Part shown: positions 9,848 to 18,205 of the stretch, in pieces
Position numbering within the stretch: position 1 is the first letter of the stretch
Layout: every line of letters starts with the position of its first letter
Assembly: GCF_000145275.1 (NCBI RefSeq)
Contig: NC_014393.1
Coordinates: 1,178,001 to 1,242,000, forward strand
Source of the DNA: Clostridium cellulovorans 743B
GTDB lineage: Bacteria > Bacillota > Clostridia > Clostridiales > Clostridiaceae
Length of the DNA stretch: 64,000 nt
Direction: 5' to 3'
Program-made: the position numbers and the translations under genes
The notes under the pieces: model-generated
Database searches by the model: none
Told to the model about the DNA's origin: nothing
The model's input: the letters and a program-made list of their open reading frames with translations, nothing else

Positions 9848-10858
9848 TTATTTTTTATAGTAAGTTTCAAGTAAGTAAAGATAATTTTCTTTTTCTTGGT
9901 ATCTATTATGATCCTTGAATTCTTTGTAACAAGCACAAAATAGACCTAACAAAATCGATGGGAGTAAAATAGAAAAAGTTATTTTGGGTACAGTTAGGAC
10001 ATTAGGAGCATGGTTATAAAAAATATATACAATTAGTGAAATTACAGAATTTAAAAATTCTATAAAAAATAATGTTGCTAAAGAACTAAAGAAATTTGTT
10101 TTAGCAATATACTTTTGCGTTAAGGTATTAGGATTAGTGCTAATATTACTATTAAAACGTGACATAGTACGAGCATAATCTTTTAAAAATTTATCATTTT
10201 TAAACTGTTCTTTTAAATTGCCATGACTTGCTACAGTAGTATTAGGTAGCTTGTACCTGTCTGATAATGTATCCGAGTTATCCTTAAGTACAGATAAAAT
10301 GATCTCCGAAGAACTTTTAGCTGTGGAAGGTGGAGTTGTTGATAGAGCAGTGTCGATATTCGTTGCTTCCTTAATTATATTATCTGCATAGGTTTCGAGT
10401 TGACTTACTGAAGCTTGTACATTACTTGCTGAAGCATTGTTAGGATCTATTGATGAGGTAATAAATTTACCTAAAGATTTTACATATTTTGCTGAAACTT
10501 TAATATCCTTTGTAACCAATTTATTTTTGCTAAAAAAGAGCTTTGCTTTAAACGGAAATATTCTCTTTATTTTATTAGCAACCCATGTCCATGATATGCC
10601 GAAGCCAATGCTTAAATGCTTTAGTAAGATTCCAATTATATAGGCTACGATTAATATTGGAATATAGTAGGTTAATGGAAGGTTCATTGATTGTAATAAT
10701 CCTTTAAAGTTGCTTATATCAAGATATAAATAATATATAGAGCTATAAGAGAAATTGCTGTTTATTACGAGCATTATAAATGGAATAGTAATTAGTCATG
10801 GAAGTATAAATCCAATAATATCATAAACAGCTTCTTGTAATACATCTAAAAATTTCAT
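9848..10858 (-). pseudogene. Four-helix membrane protein divergent from RADAR, interrupted by an in-frame TGA at codon 21
   Basis: An ATG at 10858 with a perfect AGGAGG upstream (GACAGGAGGATAATT) starts MKFLDVLQEAVYDIIGFILP. An in-frame TGA follows at 10796-10798 (codon 21), and the same frame then runs on without a break for 315 more codons to 9848. A TGG at that position would restore a continuous first membrane helix. The product (about 336 aa with the stop read through) has hydrophobic segments near 14-32, 60-82, 253-275 and 285-308. A polar, coiled-coil-prone middle lies between them. A shortened start at ATG 10774 would drop most of helix 1 and has no ribosome site. I do not recognise the family. 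Its promoter and that of rdrA share one palindrome, so it is a candidate third RADAR component. Sequencing error is possible. Confidence 0.6.
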
Positions 10859-10889
10859 AATTATCCTCCTGTCTTTAATATTTCGATTA

Positions 10890-10919
10890 ATTCTAACATA
10901 ATTTACAATAAACCATCAA
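10890..10919 (-). promoter_or_regulatory. Promoter of the divergent membrane gene
   Basis: Read on the minus strand: -35 TTGATG (10919-10914) and -10 TAGAAT (10895-10890) with an 18-bp spacer. The -35 box is one arm of the palindrome at 10913-10930. Confidence 0.55.
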
Positions 10920-10930
10920 CATATTGATGG
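10913..10930. promoter_or_regulatory. 18-bp palindromic operator shared by the divergent RADAR promoters
   Basis: CCATCAA-CATA-TTGATGG is a perfect 7+7 inverted repeat in the 128-bp gap between the divergent genes. Each arm contains the -35 hexamer (TTGATG) of one of the two divergent promoters. A dimeric regulator bound here would block both promoters together. The regulator is not identified. Confidence 0.6.
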
Positions 10931-10951
10931 AATAGGGTTTAAAAGTATAAT
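10924..10951 (+). promoter_or_regulatory. Promoter of the rdrA-rdrB operon
   Basis: -35 TTGATG at 10924-10929 and a consensus -10 TATAAT at 10946-10951 with a 16-bp spacer. Transcription would begin about 30 bases before the rdrA start codon. Confidence 0.65.
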
Positions 10952-10992
10952 ATAATTTAGATAATAATAGAATTTTATGGGGGAAGATGGCT

Positions 10993-13900
10993 ATGGACAT
11001 GATAGGGTCAGGCAAATTAAGTATTGATAATTTGCCTAAGGAAAGAAGAGCGATATTAGCTGGAATTGAAGCTCAGATACAAAAATTCAGAGGAAATGCA
11101 GAGCGTGAAGAAAAAGAATGTGCAAGTAAAGATAAAATTAGAGATAAAGAAAGACCTAATAATGTTATTTCAATATTAGGGGGAAGGGGTTCAGGAAAAA
11201 CCTCAGTAGCGTTAACCATTTATAATTCATTAAGAAATAATAACTCTGAAAAAAACTTAGATTCTATTTTAAATATAATCGATCCATCAAAATTTAATGT
11301 AGAAGATAACGCTTTAGGGTGGATAATTTATAGCTTTGAAAATGATATAGAGAAATGGAAAAAGGATAATTCTCAAAATATTAATTATTGTAATGATATA
11401 AAAAACGATGGTTTATATACGAAATATGAAGAATTAAAAACAAATTATATCCATTCAAGAAAGTTTTATCGGGAAAACTTATCAGCTATTACTGAAAGTA
11501 GGTATGAGTATGATAAGATAAATGAAAAAATAAGTAGTGCTGATAGAAATTTAGAAAAATCCTTTAGAGAATTTATAGAAGAGCTATGTAATGTGAAGAG
11601 AGGAAGCTGTAAGAGCAGTGATGATTCTGGAATCAATGAACCAATGATTTTTATAACTTTTGATGACGTAGATTTGTGTCCTGAGAAAGGGCCTGAGATA
11701 TTAGAGTTAATATTAAATTATTTAAGTCACCCTAATATAGTTTGTATAGTTTTGGGTGATTATGCTACCTTTAGTGAATCTTTAATTATAGATTTATGGA
11801 AAAAGAGCAACATTCCAAGTCAGTTAGAGAAAGACACTAAAGCTAATAATAACAATACTATATTTAATAATATAGTAAGACGTGCTGATGATATATTAGG
11901 CAAGGTATTGCCATATAAGTATAGGTTTGAGTTGAAAGATTTGGAACTTATGGACAGGTTGCATTTTACACCTTTTGGTAAGGGTAAAATGCCAAAATTA
12001 TATGAATTGATTGATAAAATATTGATAATAGAAGTAAATAAAGGGAAAAGTGATGAACAGACTACTGGAGAATATGAAAAGAGCAGTTTACTGAAGTATT
12101 TTATAGAACCGCTGATTGATGTAAGTAGTATAGTAAAAAAAATTGAAGAACTTAATCTAGATAAAAATGAGACAAGAAGACCATATGATGGATATCATTT
12201 AGATGTAGCAGATAACAATTCATATAATGAGTTAATTTTAAAGTTACAAAATAGTTCTGAACATAGGAAAGACCTCAAGGAATTAAAAGCATTTGATTAT
12301 GCGTATATTCTGAGTGGAAATCCAAGAGGATTAATAAATTTATATTATAAGTTAGAAGAAATCTGTGATGGTCTCGATAAACCTAAATTACAGGTTGTTA
12401 GCAGCACTTCTAGTAAGTTTTTCGGCTATGGAGATTATCAAGAAATTTATCTTAATAACTACAATATGTACACTAAGTTATTTGAAGCTTTTTATAATAG
12501 CAATATAGAGCTTGTTAACAATAACGATGGCTTTGATATTCGAGATATCTTAAAGTTAAATAAAAATCACTCCACCTTAGAAATTAATGGAAACCGATTA
12601 ATCCTAACAGGTAGTGATTATTATGAGTATTTTAACTTTAATGTATCTACAAGCCTACTTACGATATCAGCTTTAAAAGAAAATCGAAAAATGGAAAAAT
12701 TAAATAAGGATAAGTGTGCTTTTATTCAATTATTTTATGACTTAGCTAAGGTATTCCTTGGAAGTAAAATAAAAGAAGATGAAAAAACATGGAGTTTTAA
12801 AAATATATGTATATATAAGAGATCTGAAGATTATATAAGTTATAATTCAATAGATTTTAAATATTTTTATGATTTCTACTATTTCCAAAGGTTATATAAG
12901 GTATGTTTACCATTGATAATAAGAGATAGAAAAGTACATGCAGATATTAGAAATAGGCTTAAAGCAGTAGCTTTAAGTATTATTAAAGCTATTTCAGCTG
13001 ATGAAGTAAAAGAAAAATCAAGATTTATAGAAGGTATATTTAACATTAATAAATTAGATTATTATTTAATTTCAGATATTAGAGATAAGTTAAATACTAT
13101 AAATACCATTGCAGAAAACTATTCTGAAAGAGGAATTGGTATATTCTTTGATCATGAAAATACTGATAATATAGTTCATGAAATTCTTGAGAGCCAAGAA
13201 CAAGAATATTATAGAGTTCGTGGTTTAGAGGAGATATTGAAAACCTCAAGATATCATCTAGTATGTAACGAAATATTAACAGCAAGTGATAACTCTAAGA
13301 AGAGTGTTTCTCAAAGATGTAGGGAGATTAAAGATATAGTAAATTCATTGAGGAATGATGAGGTTTTCGGTGATGGAACCTTCAATGAAATTTTAACATA
13401 TGCAGAATCAGAAGATTGGCAAAACATGAGGAAGGAATTAGTTAAAATTAATACAATCATAGCTGAGTATTTAACTTATAAAATACAAACATCAGGAAAC
13501 AGTATCACATCTGAGAAGGCTGTAGAATTAATTCAGAGTATAAAGGAAGTAAATCAAAAATTCTATAACAGGATTAATAAAAATAAATCAGTAGAGCCAG
13601 TTATAGGATTAGCTGAGTATACAGAATTACAAGATAAATTAAATTCAGTTATAAATAATTCTGAGATTCCGTTAATATCTAACGACTCATTATCAGAGAG
13701 TCGTATTCTTGAACCAATTATTGTAAATAAGAAATCAAAATTATCAGAGCAGTTTATCCTTAAACCAGTTATCGTAAATAGAAATAAAAAATCAAAGCTT
13801 GATGAGCCAGGTAAAATAGAATTTATGGTAAGTGAATTTTTACGCAGGTCTGTTATAAGGGAACCATTTAAAGAAAATGCCATAGGTGTACTAAAACAGG

Positions 13901-14106
13901 TTACTTCTGATGAAGAGGTCGTAAATATATGCAAAGACATTGATAAGAATAATTTTAAAGAAAAGATGTATGGAATTTCAAAGATTTTAATTGGAAGATG
14001 GTACAGAATAGGAAATATGGATAAGATAAATTTATTAAAGGAAGTTGCTACACCTGATAATGAAGAGTTTATATCAACCTACGAAAATGAGCTTTTAGTT
14101 TTATGA
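10993..14106 (+). CDS. rdrA: RADAR ATPase subunit RdrA
   Basis: A very large (about 1037 aa) P-loop ATPase. Walker A is GGRGSGKTS at about residues 63-71, and Walker B is IFITFDDVDL near 220-229, followed by an AAA+/KAP-like LELILNYLSHPNIVCIVLGD strand. The rest is helical with no other known domain. RdrA proteins of the RADAR anti-phage system are single AAA+ ATPases of this size that assemble with the deaminase RdrB. Here the next gene, 23 bases downstream, is exactly such a deaminase. Assignment rests on that pairing, the size and the ATPase motifs. The frame opens at ATG 10987, but GGGGA lies only 2 bases from it and 8 from ATG 10993, so the latter is more likely. The stop TGA is followed at once by TAA. 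This is probably a cytoplasmic defence factor. Confidence 0.85.
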   Translation: MDMIGSGKLSIDNLPKERRAILAGIEAQIQKFRGNAEREEKECASKDKIRDKERPNNVISILGGRGSGKTSVALTIYNSLRNNNSEKNLDSILNIIDPSKFNVEDNALGWIIYSFENDIEKWKKDNSQNINYCNDIKNDGLYTKYEELKTNYIHSRKFYRENLSAITESRYEYDKINEKISSADRNLEKSFREFIEELCNVKRGSCKSSDDSGINEPMIFITFDDVDLCPEKGPEILELILNYLSHPNIVCIVLGDYATFSESLIIDLWKKSNIPSQLEKDTKANNNNTIFNNIVRRADDILGKVLPYKYRFELKDLELMDRLHFTPFGKGKMPKLYELIDKILIIEVNKGKSDEQTTGEYEKSSLLKYFIEPLIDVSSIVKKIEELNLDKNETRRPYDGYHLDVADNNSYNELILKLQNSSEHRKDLKELKAFDYAYILSGNPRGLINLYYKLEEICDGLDKPKLQVVSSTSSKFFGYGDYQEIYLNNYNMYTKLFEAFYNSNIELVNNNDGFDIRDILKLNKNHSTLEINGNRLILTGSDYYEYFNFNVSTSLLTISALKENRKMEKLNKDKCAFIQLFYDLAKVFLGSKIKEDEKTWSFKNICIYKRSEDYISYNSIDFKYFYDFYYFQRLYKVCLPLIIRDRKVHADIRNRLKAVALSIIKAISADEVKEKSRFIEGIFNINKLDYYLISDIRDKLNTINTIAENYSERGIGIFFDHENTDNIVHEILESQEQEYYRVRGLEEILKTSRYHLVCNEILTASDNSKKSVSQRCREIKDIVNSLRNDEVFGDGTFNEILTYAESEDWQNMRKELVKINTIIAEYLTYKIQTSGNSITSEKAVELIQSIKEVNQKFYNRINKNKSVEPVIGLAEYTELQDKLNSVINNSEIPLISNDSLSESRILEPIIVNKKSKLSEQFILKPVIVNRNKKSKLDEPGKIEFMVSEFLRRSVIREPFKENAIGVLKQVTSDEEVVNICKDIDKNNFKEKMYGISKILIGRWYRIGNMDKINLLKEVATPDNEEFISTYENELLVL

Positions 14107-14129
14107 TAAGGAGTTAAAAGAAAAAATAA

Positions 14130-17069
14130 ATGAATAGCATAAATAGTGCATTTTTATATCAAAAGACAAAGCTAAAAACTGCTGTTTTGAATTCCGAATA
14201 TTCTTTTGTAAACCCTAACTTTATAGATGAGGAATTTAATAAGGATGATCATTTAGAGTGTTTAAAGGAACTATATAACGAATTACGAGAAGGTATGATA
14301 GGGATAAAACTAGATAGCTTTAACCTAATCGCTAACATGGAGTGGAGAGCAGAATATAATAAAAAGCCTAGAGAGGATTATTATTTTAGTCTATGTAAAG
14401 AGATAGCCAATGATTTTTTTAAGATAAGAAGTGGACAACTATATATCGATGGAAATGAAAAGGAATATAGTGAAAGATATGATTATATATCCAGTTCAAA
14501 TAGTAAGTCTCTTGAAGTTGGCAGTAAGACTAATAATAAATTTCAGTGGTATATATTAAAACAGATGATGGATGTAGATGTTTTAATAGGAGCTTATCTT
14601 ATAAGTAAAGGGCTAACTAATATCTCGGACATGGTTTTGTGGGACACCTTGCTATATACTACAGATTCGCTGCTAGAGAAGGTTCTTGAAAAAGGAACAG
14701 CGGAATTACATATGCATGTAGTTGCAAGTAAAAGTTTTACAGCTTTATGGACAACCTTGATGAATCGTAATTTTCCAAAAACAAATTCTAAAAGTGGAAA
14801 GAATAAAGGACAAAGCATATTTGCACAGCTAAAAAACAACTACAGCTATGGAAAAATAAACTTTGAAAAAAGCGTGTATTTATTTAGATTGCTTCGTATA
14901 TTATTAGCTATGTATTTACGAGAGTATAAAAGAAGTGGGATAATTAAGGATTTTTCTCAGTTCATAGAAAAGGTTATTGACGATGAAATGATAACCTTGA
15001 TAATAAGTAAGGTACTAAGGCATATACAAGATGAAGAATATAGCTTTGATGAAGACGATAGTATTTCTATAGAAGCTATACAAGAAGCAATCTATAGAAT
15101 AACTAAAAAATTCGATTTATATCTAGGTATGATAAAGAAAGGGGATATAGATGATTCTTATGAAGGAGAAGTTATGCTCTGGGAAAGTAATCTTGTCCAC
15201 AATTCTCATATAGATACGCCGTATGAAGGAAAAGGCAAGGCTACTAGTAAAGTAACAAACGCAATATTGTCAGAGGATATATTAACAGGGTTATTTGAAG
15301 AGTTTTATCATATAAAAAATGAAGATATAATATTAAAATATAAATTTCAAGGAATAGTTTTGCCAGAGCAAGCATTAGTTTTTGAAGCTATGAAGTACAT
15401 TGACAATAACTCTTGGGAAACCGATAAGGATCAGTGCTTTAAGAAATTATTTTGGCATTATGTTAAGTTTAAAAACATAGTTTATAGGCAAATTGTACAA
15501 GGGCCATCCTCAGGTAAGGGCCTTGATACATTTCAAGATTTTTATAAAAGGCAAAGTTTAATTGAAATAAAAAACTATATTTATGAGAGTTTTTATAGTC
15601 AAACTAAAAGCCAAAACATTAAAAAGTTTGAGATAAGATTGGGAATCAGCAGTGACAAAGAAGCAGTAGTAAAACTTTTGATGGATATTTTTCAGCAATA
15701 CAAGAGAGTATTGAAAGAAGGCGGCTTTGGCAATGGTGAATATAAAGAAGTTCCACTTATGGGTATCGTATTTCATTTTATTAAACGGAAAGATAAGAAC
15801 AAGGATAAATGTGCCTATGATGATGAATTAAAGAATAATTGTTTAGATTATTTATTTAATCAACAAAAGGAATATTTACAGCAGGCAAAAATTATAGGGG
15901 AACTTAGGTGTAATATAGATTTGCTAGACTACTATTTAGTAGGAGTAGATACAGCAAGTAAAGAGAATGAAGCAGAGCCCTATGCTTTTAGAGAAGCTTT
16001 TAATTATTTAAGAAGCATAGACGCCATAAAAAACCGAAATAGTAGAAAAGGAAGCTATCTAAAGCAAATAGGCTTTACTAATCATGTTGGTGAGGAGTTT
16101 AGGGATTTACTAAGTGGCTTAAGGCATATAGATGAAACAATTGAGCTATTTAATTATAAATCTGCAGATAGATTAGGACATGCTATTGCCCTGGGAATAA
16201 ATATAGATAAATGGGCAGAATTTAACCAAGTAGTCTGCATTAATGCTGGAGAATATCTAGATAATTTATTGTGGCAATGGAATCTTTTAATAGAGGAAAA
16301 GATTGATTTAGACAGTATATCATTACTGGAACAGCGAATTTATGATGCAGTAGAGTACATATTTGGCTTCACAGAAAGTGTTAATGTAAGAGAATTGTAC
16401 AAAGCTTATTATATGAAGCTTATGAATAAAGGCTGCTATACTAATGTAGTTATGGAGAAAGATAGAAAAGTATGTGCATTGCAGAAATACACTAAAAAGA
16501 AATATTATATTATGAATGAACCTTGCAAAGGTAATGCTGAATTTGTAGAGGATGACTTCAACAATATTATATGGTCATCACAAATGATTTATAAAGCGAT
16601 GCAGTGCAAATATTTTATCAAGGAATTAGACAAAAATGTTACTATAAATATCGACAAGGATACAATAGAAAACTACAAACGAATTCAAGAAATAATGATT
16701 AAAAAAATAGGGGATAGGCAAATCATCGTTGAGACCAACCCTACATCAAATTTGATAATCGGAGAATTCAAATCTTTCGAGGATTACTATATCAGCAATT
16801 TAAGTTCACCTGAGAAGGAAAAGGTAATTGTAACTATAAATACTGATGATCCAGTTGTTTTTGATACTAGGATAAATAATGAATACGCTTTAATCTATGA
16901 TATTATGATGCGAAAAGGTGATTATTCTAGTAAGGAAGTAATTGATTGGCTTGATAAGCTAAGAAAAAATAGCTTGGACTATAGTTTCATTAAGGATAGA
17001 AATTTAAGGCCAGAGGAAATTGTAAATGAAATAGATTATATATATAACCAGTTAGCTAATTATTTATAA
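14130..17069 (+). CDS. rdrB: RADAR adenosine deaminase subunit RdrB
   Basis: A 979-aa divergent adenosine deaminase. The complete amidohydrolase metal and catalytic set is visible: HMH at 194/196, TNHVGEE (His652, Glu655), the second metal His in DRLGHA (684), ETNPTSN at 868 and TDDP at 906-907. Ordinary adenosine deaminases are about 330-350 aa. Here more than 450 residues separate the first and second motifs, a large helical insertion typical of RdrB, whose shells assemble with RdrA. In published work RADAR limits phage by deaminating adenosine in RNA or adenine nucleotides on infection. The ATG at 14130 follows AAGGAG at 14108-14113 with a rather long gap. It is cotranscribed with rdrA and ends before a strong terminator. 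Confidence 0.9.
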   Translation: MNSINSAFLYQKTKLKTAVLNSEYSFVNPNFIDEEFNKDDHLECLKELYNELREGMIGIKLDSFNLIANMEWRAEYNKKPREDYYFSLCKEIANDFFKIRSGQLYIDGNEKEYSERYDYISSSNSKSLEVGSKTNNKFQWYILKQMMDVDVLIGAYLISKGLTNISDMVLWDTLLYTTDSLLEKVLEKGTAELHMHVVASKSFTALWTTLMNRNFPKTNSKSGKNKGQSIFAQLKNNYSYGKINFEKSVYLFRLLRILLAMYLREYKRSGIIKDFSQFIEKVIDDEMITLIISKVLRHIQDEEYSFDEDDSISIEAIQEAIYRITKKFDLYLGMIKKGDIDDSYEGEVMLWESNLVHNSHIDTPYEGKGKATSKVTNAILSEDILTGLFEEFYHIKNEDIILKYKFQGIVLPEQALVFEAMKYIDNNSWETDKDQCFKKLFWHYVKFKNIVYRQIVQGPSSGKGLDTFQDFYKRQSLIEIKNYIYESFYSQTKSQNIKKFEIRLGISSDKEAVVKLLMDIFQQYKRVLKEGGFGNGEYKEVPLMGIVFHFIKRKDKNKDKCAYDDELKNNCLDYLFNQQKEYLQQAKIIGELRCNIDLLDYYLVGVDTASKENEAEPYAFREAFNYLRSIDAIKNRNSRKGSYLKQIGFTNHVGEEFRDLLSGLRHIDETIELFNYKSADRLGHAIALGINIDKWAEFNQVVCINAGEYLDNLLWQWNLLIEEKIDLDSISLLEQRIYDAVEYIFGFTESVNVRELYKAYYMKLMNKGCYTNVVMEKDRKVCALQKYTKKKYYIMNEPCKGNAEFVEDDFNNIIWSSQMIYKAMQCKYFIKELDKNVTINIDKDTIENYKRIQEIMIKKIGDRQIIVETNPTSNLIIGEFKSFEDYYISNLSSPEKEKVIVTINTDDPVVFDTRINNEYALIYDIMMRKGDYSSKEVIDWLDKLRKNSLDYSFIKDRNLRPEEIVNEIDYIYNQLANYL

Positions 17070-17207
17070 CGATACTTTCCTTACAATTTTTGATTTTTGT
17101 TCCCTAGCTTTGTTAGATAGTTAAGCATTTATAATTTTGCTTTACTGTAAAGTACAGATTTAATAAATTTTCATTTTCAAATAAATAATGTTTTTTACAT
17201 TAAATTA

Positions 17208-17251
17208 AGAAAATCCACTACAGCAGAAGCAATGCTGCGGTGGATTTTTTT
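17208..17251. terminator. Bidirectional terminator after rdrB
   Basis: Long stem (AAAATCCACTaCAGCA/TGCTGcGGTGGATTTT) with a 7-base loop and a T-run on the plus side. It separates convergent rdrB and the DUF4130-type gene. Confidence 0.9.
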
Positions 17252-17990
17252 ATTTAAGTTCCGTAAGATGCTTCCAATACCGTCTAGGCATCAAGCGGGC
17301 TTGGAGTCTAGGGTTTTTACGTTCTTCTATATTAACAGAATTATAAAAGGTTTTCCAAAGGCCTTCAAATCCATCGTTGCCTGTGAAAGCTTCTAAGGCT
17401 TTTGCTTCATCTTTTGTTAAATTACTTATAATAGCAGATTTCTTATTGTATATAATGGCTAGTTCTCTTTTTAAATCGTGAATTATAAAATTTTGATCAG
17501 AAAACCTATTTGTAAAATGATCTATTATCAATGGCAAAACATTGTGATTAGGTTCTATTGAAGCATAAAAGCTAAGTGGAGCAATTTCTTGAAACCTCAC
17601 AAGACCTGTTAATAGATGAGCTTCACCAAAAACTCTTCTTGTGTATTTATCAACTAAAATTATAACATCATTGTTTTTTGCTAAATTTATTCTGGTACCA
17701 TACTTATAGCAAAGCTTGATATAGTTTAGTATGAGAGTATCAGATTTGGGAATATCACTAAGATACAAATGATAAACATTCATCAAGGTATCATTATCAA
17801 GTTTTTCTACTATACTTTTATAGACTCTATCAAATTTATCATATTCAGTTGATATCTCTGAAATCTCAGTAAGCAAAGAGGGAAGATAATCCCTATTTTT
17901 TGTTATGATAGCTTCTTCTTTGCAGCTATAAGCATAAAAAACAGCCGTAAGTAATCCTTCAAAGCTATTATCATATATAAATTCTTTCAA
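17250..17990 (-). CDS. Putative DNA metabolism protein (TIGR03915/DUF4130 family)
   Basis: A 246-aa cytoplasmic protein of the family that almost always sits beside the radical SAM protein TIGR03916, as it does here. The recognisable features are the N-terminal YDNSFEGLLTAVFYAY, the central RVFGEAHLLTGLVRFQE and the C-terminal FEGLWKTFYNSVNIEERKNP (20 residues), followed by RLQARLMPRRYWKHLTEL. Family annotation is 'probable DNA metabolism protein'; the reaction is not known. The start codon has AGGAGG just upstream on the minus strand. The 215-bp gap to the radical SAM gene contains a probable terminator, so the two may be transcribed separately. Confidence 0.88.
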   Translation of the reverse strand: MKEFIYDNSFEGLLTAVFYAYSCKEEAIITKNRDYLPSLLTEISEISTEYDKFDRVYKSIVEKLDNDTLMNVYHLYLSDIPKSDTLILNYIKLCYKYGTRINLAKNNDVIILVDKYTRRVFGEAHLLTGLVRFQEIAPLSFYASIEPNHNVLPLIIDHFTNRFSDQNFIIHDLKRELAIIYNKKSAIISNLTKDEAKALEAFTGNDGFEGLWKTFYNSVNIEERKNPRLQARLMPRRYWKHLTELK

Positions 17991-18106
17991 ACTAGAAAAA
18001 CCTCCTATAAGTTATATTTTTAAGAAAACCTTCTGTGACCTATAGATAAACAGAGCCAATCCTCAGCCTATTACTAAATTTATTAACATCAAATAGTTGT
18101 ATCAAT

Positions 18107-18131
18107 AAAAACTTTTATGGATAATAAAAGT
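18107..18131 (-). terminator. Probable terminator after the radical SAM gene
   Basis: Stem ACTTTTAT/ATAAAAGT with a short loop, followed on the minus strand by TTTTTAT, about 75 bases past the radical SAM stop codon. Confidence 0.55.
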
Positions 18132-18205
18132 CTTTATTTTGAATATCTATAAGGATAATCCTAATTGTAATTAGAATGTTGTTATAATTATTTAAAGAAG
18201 GAGTT

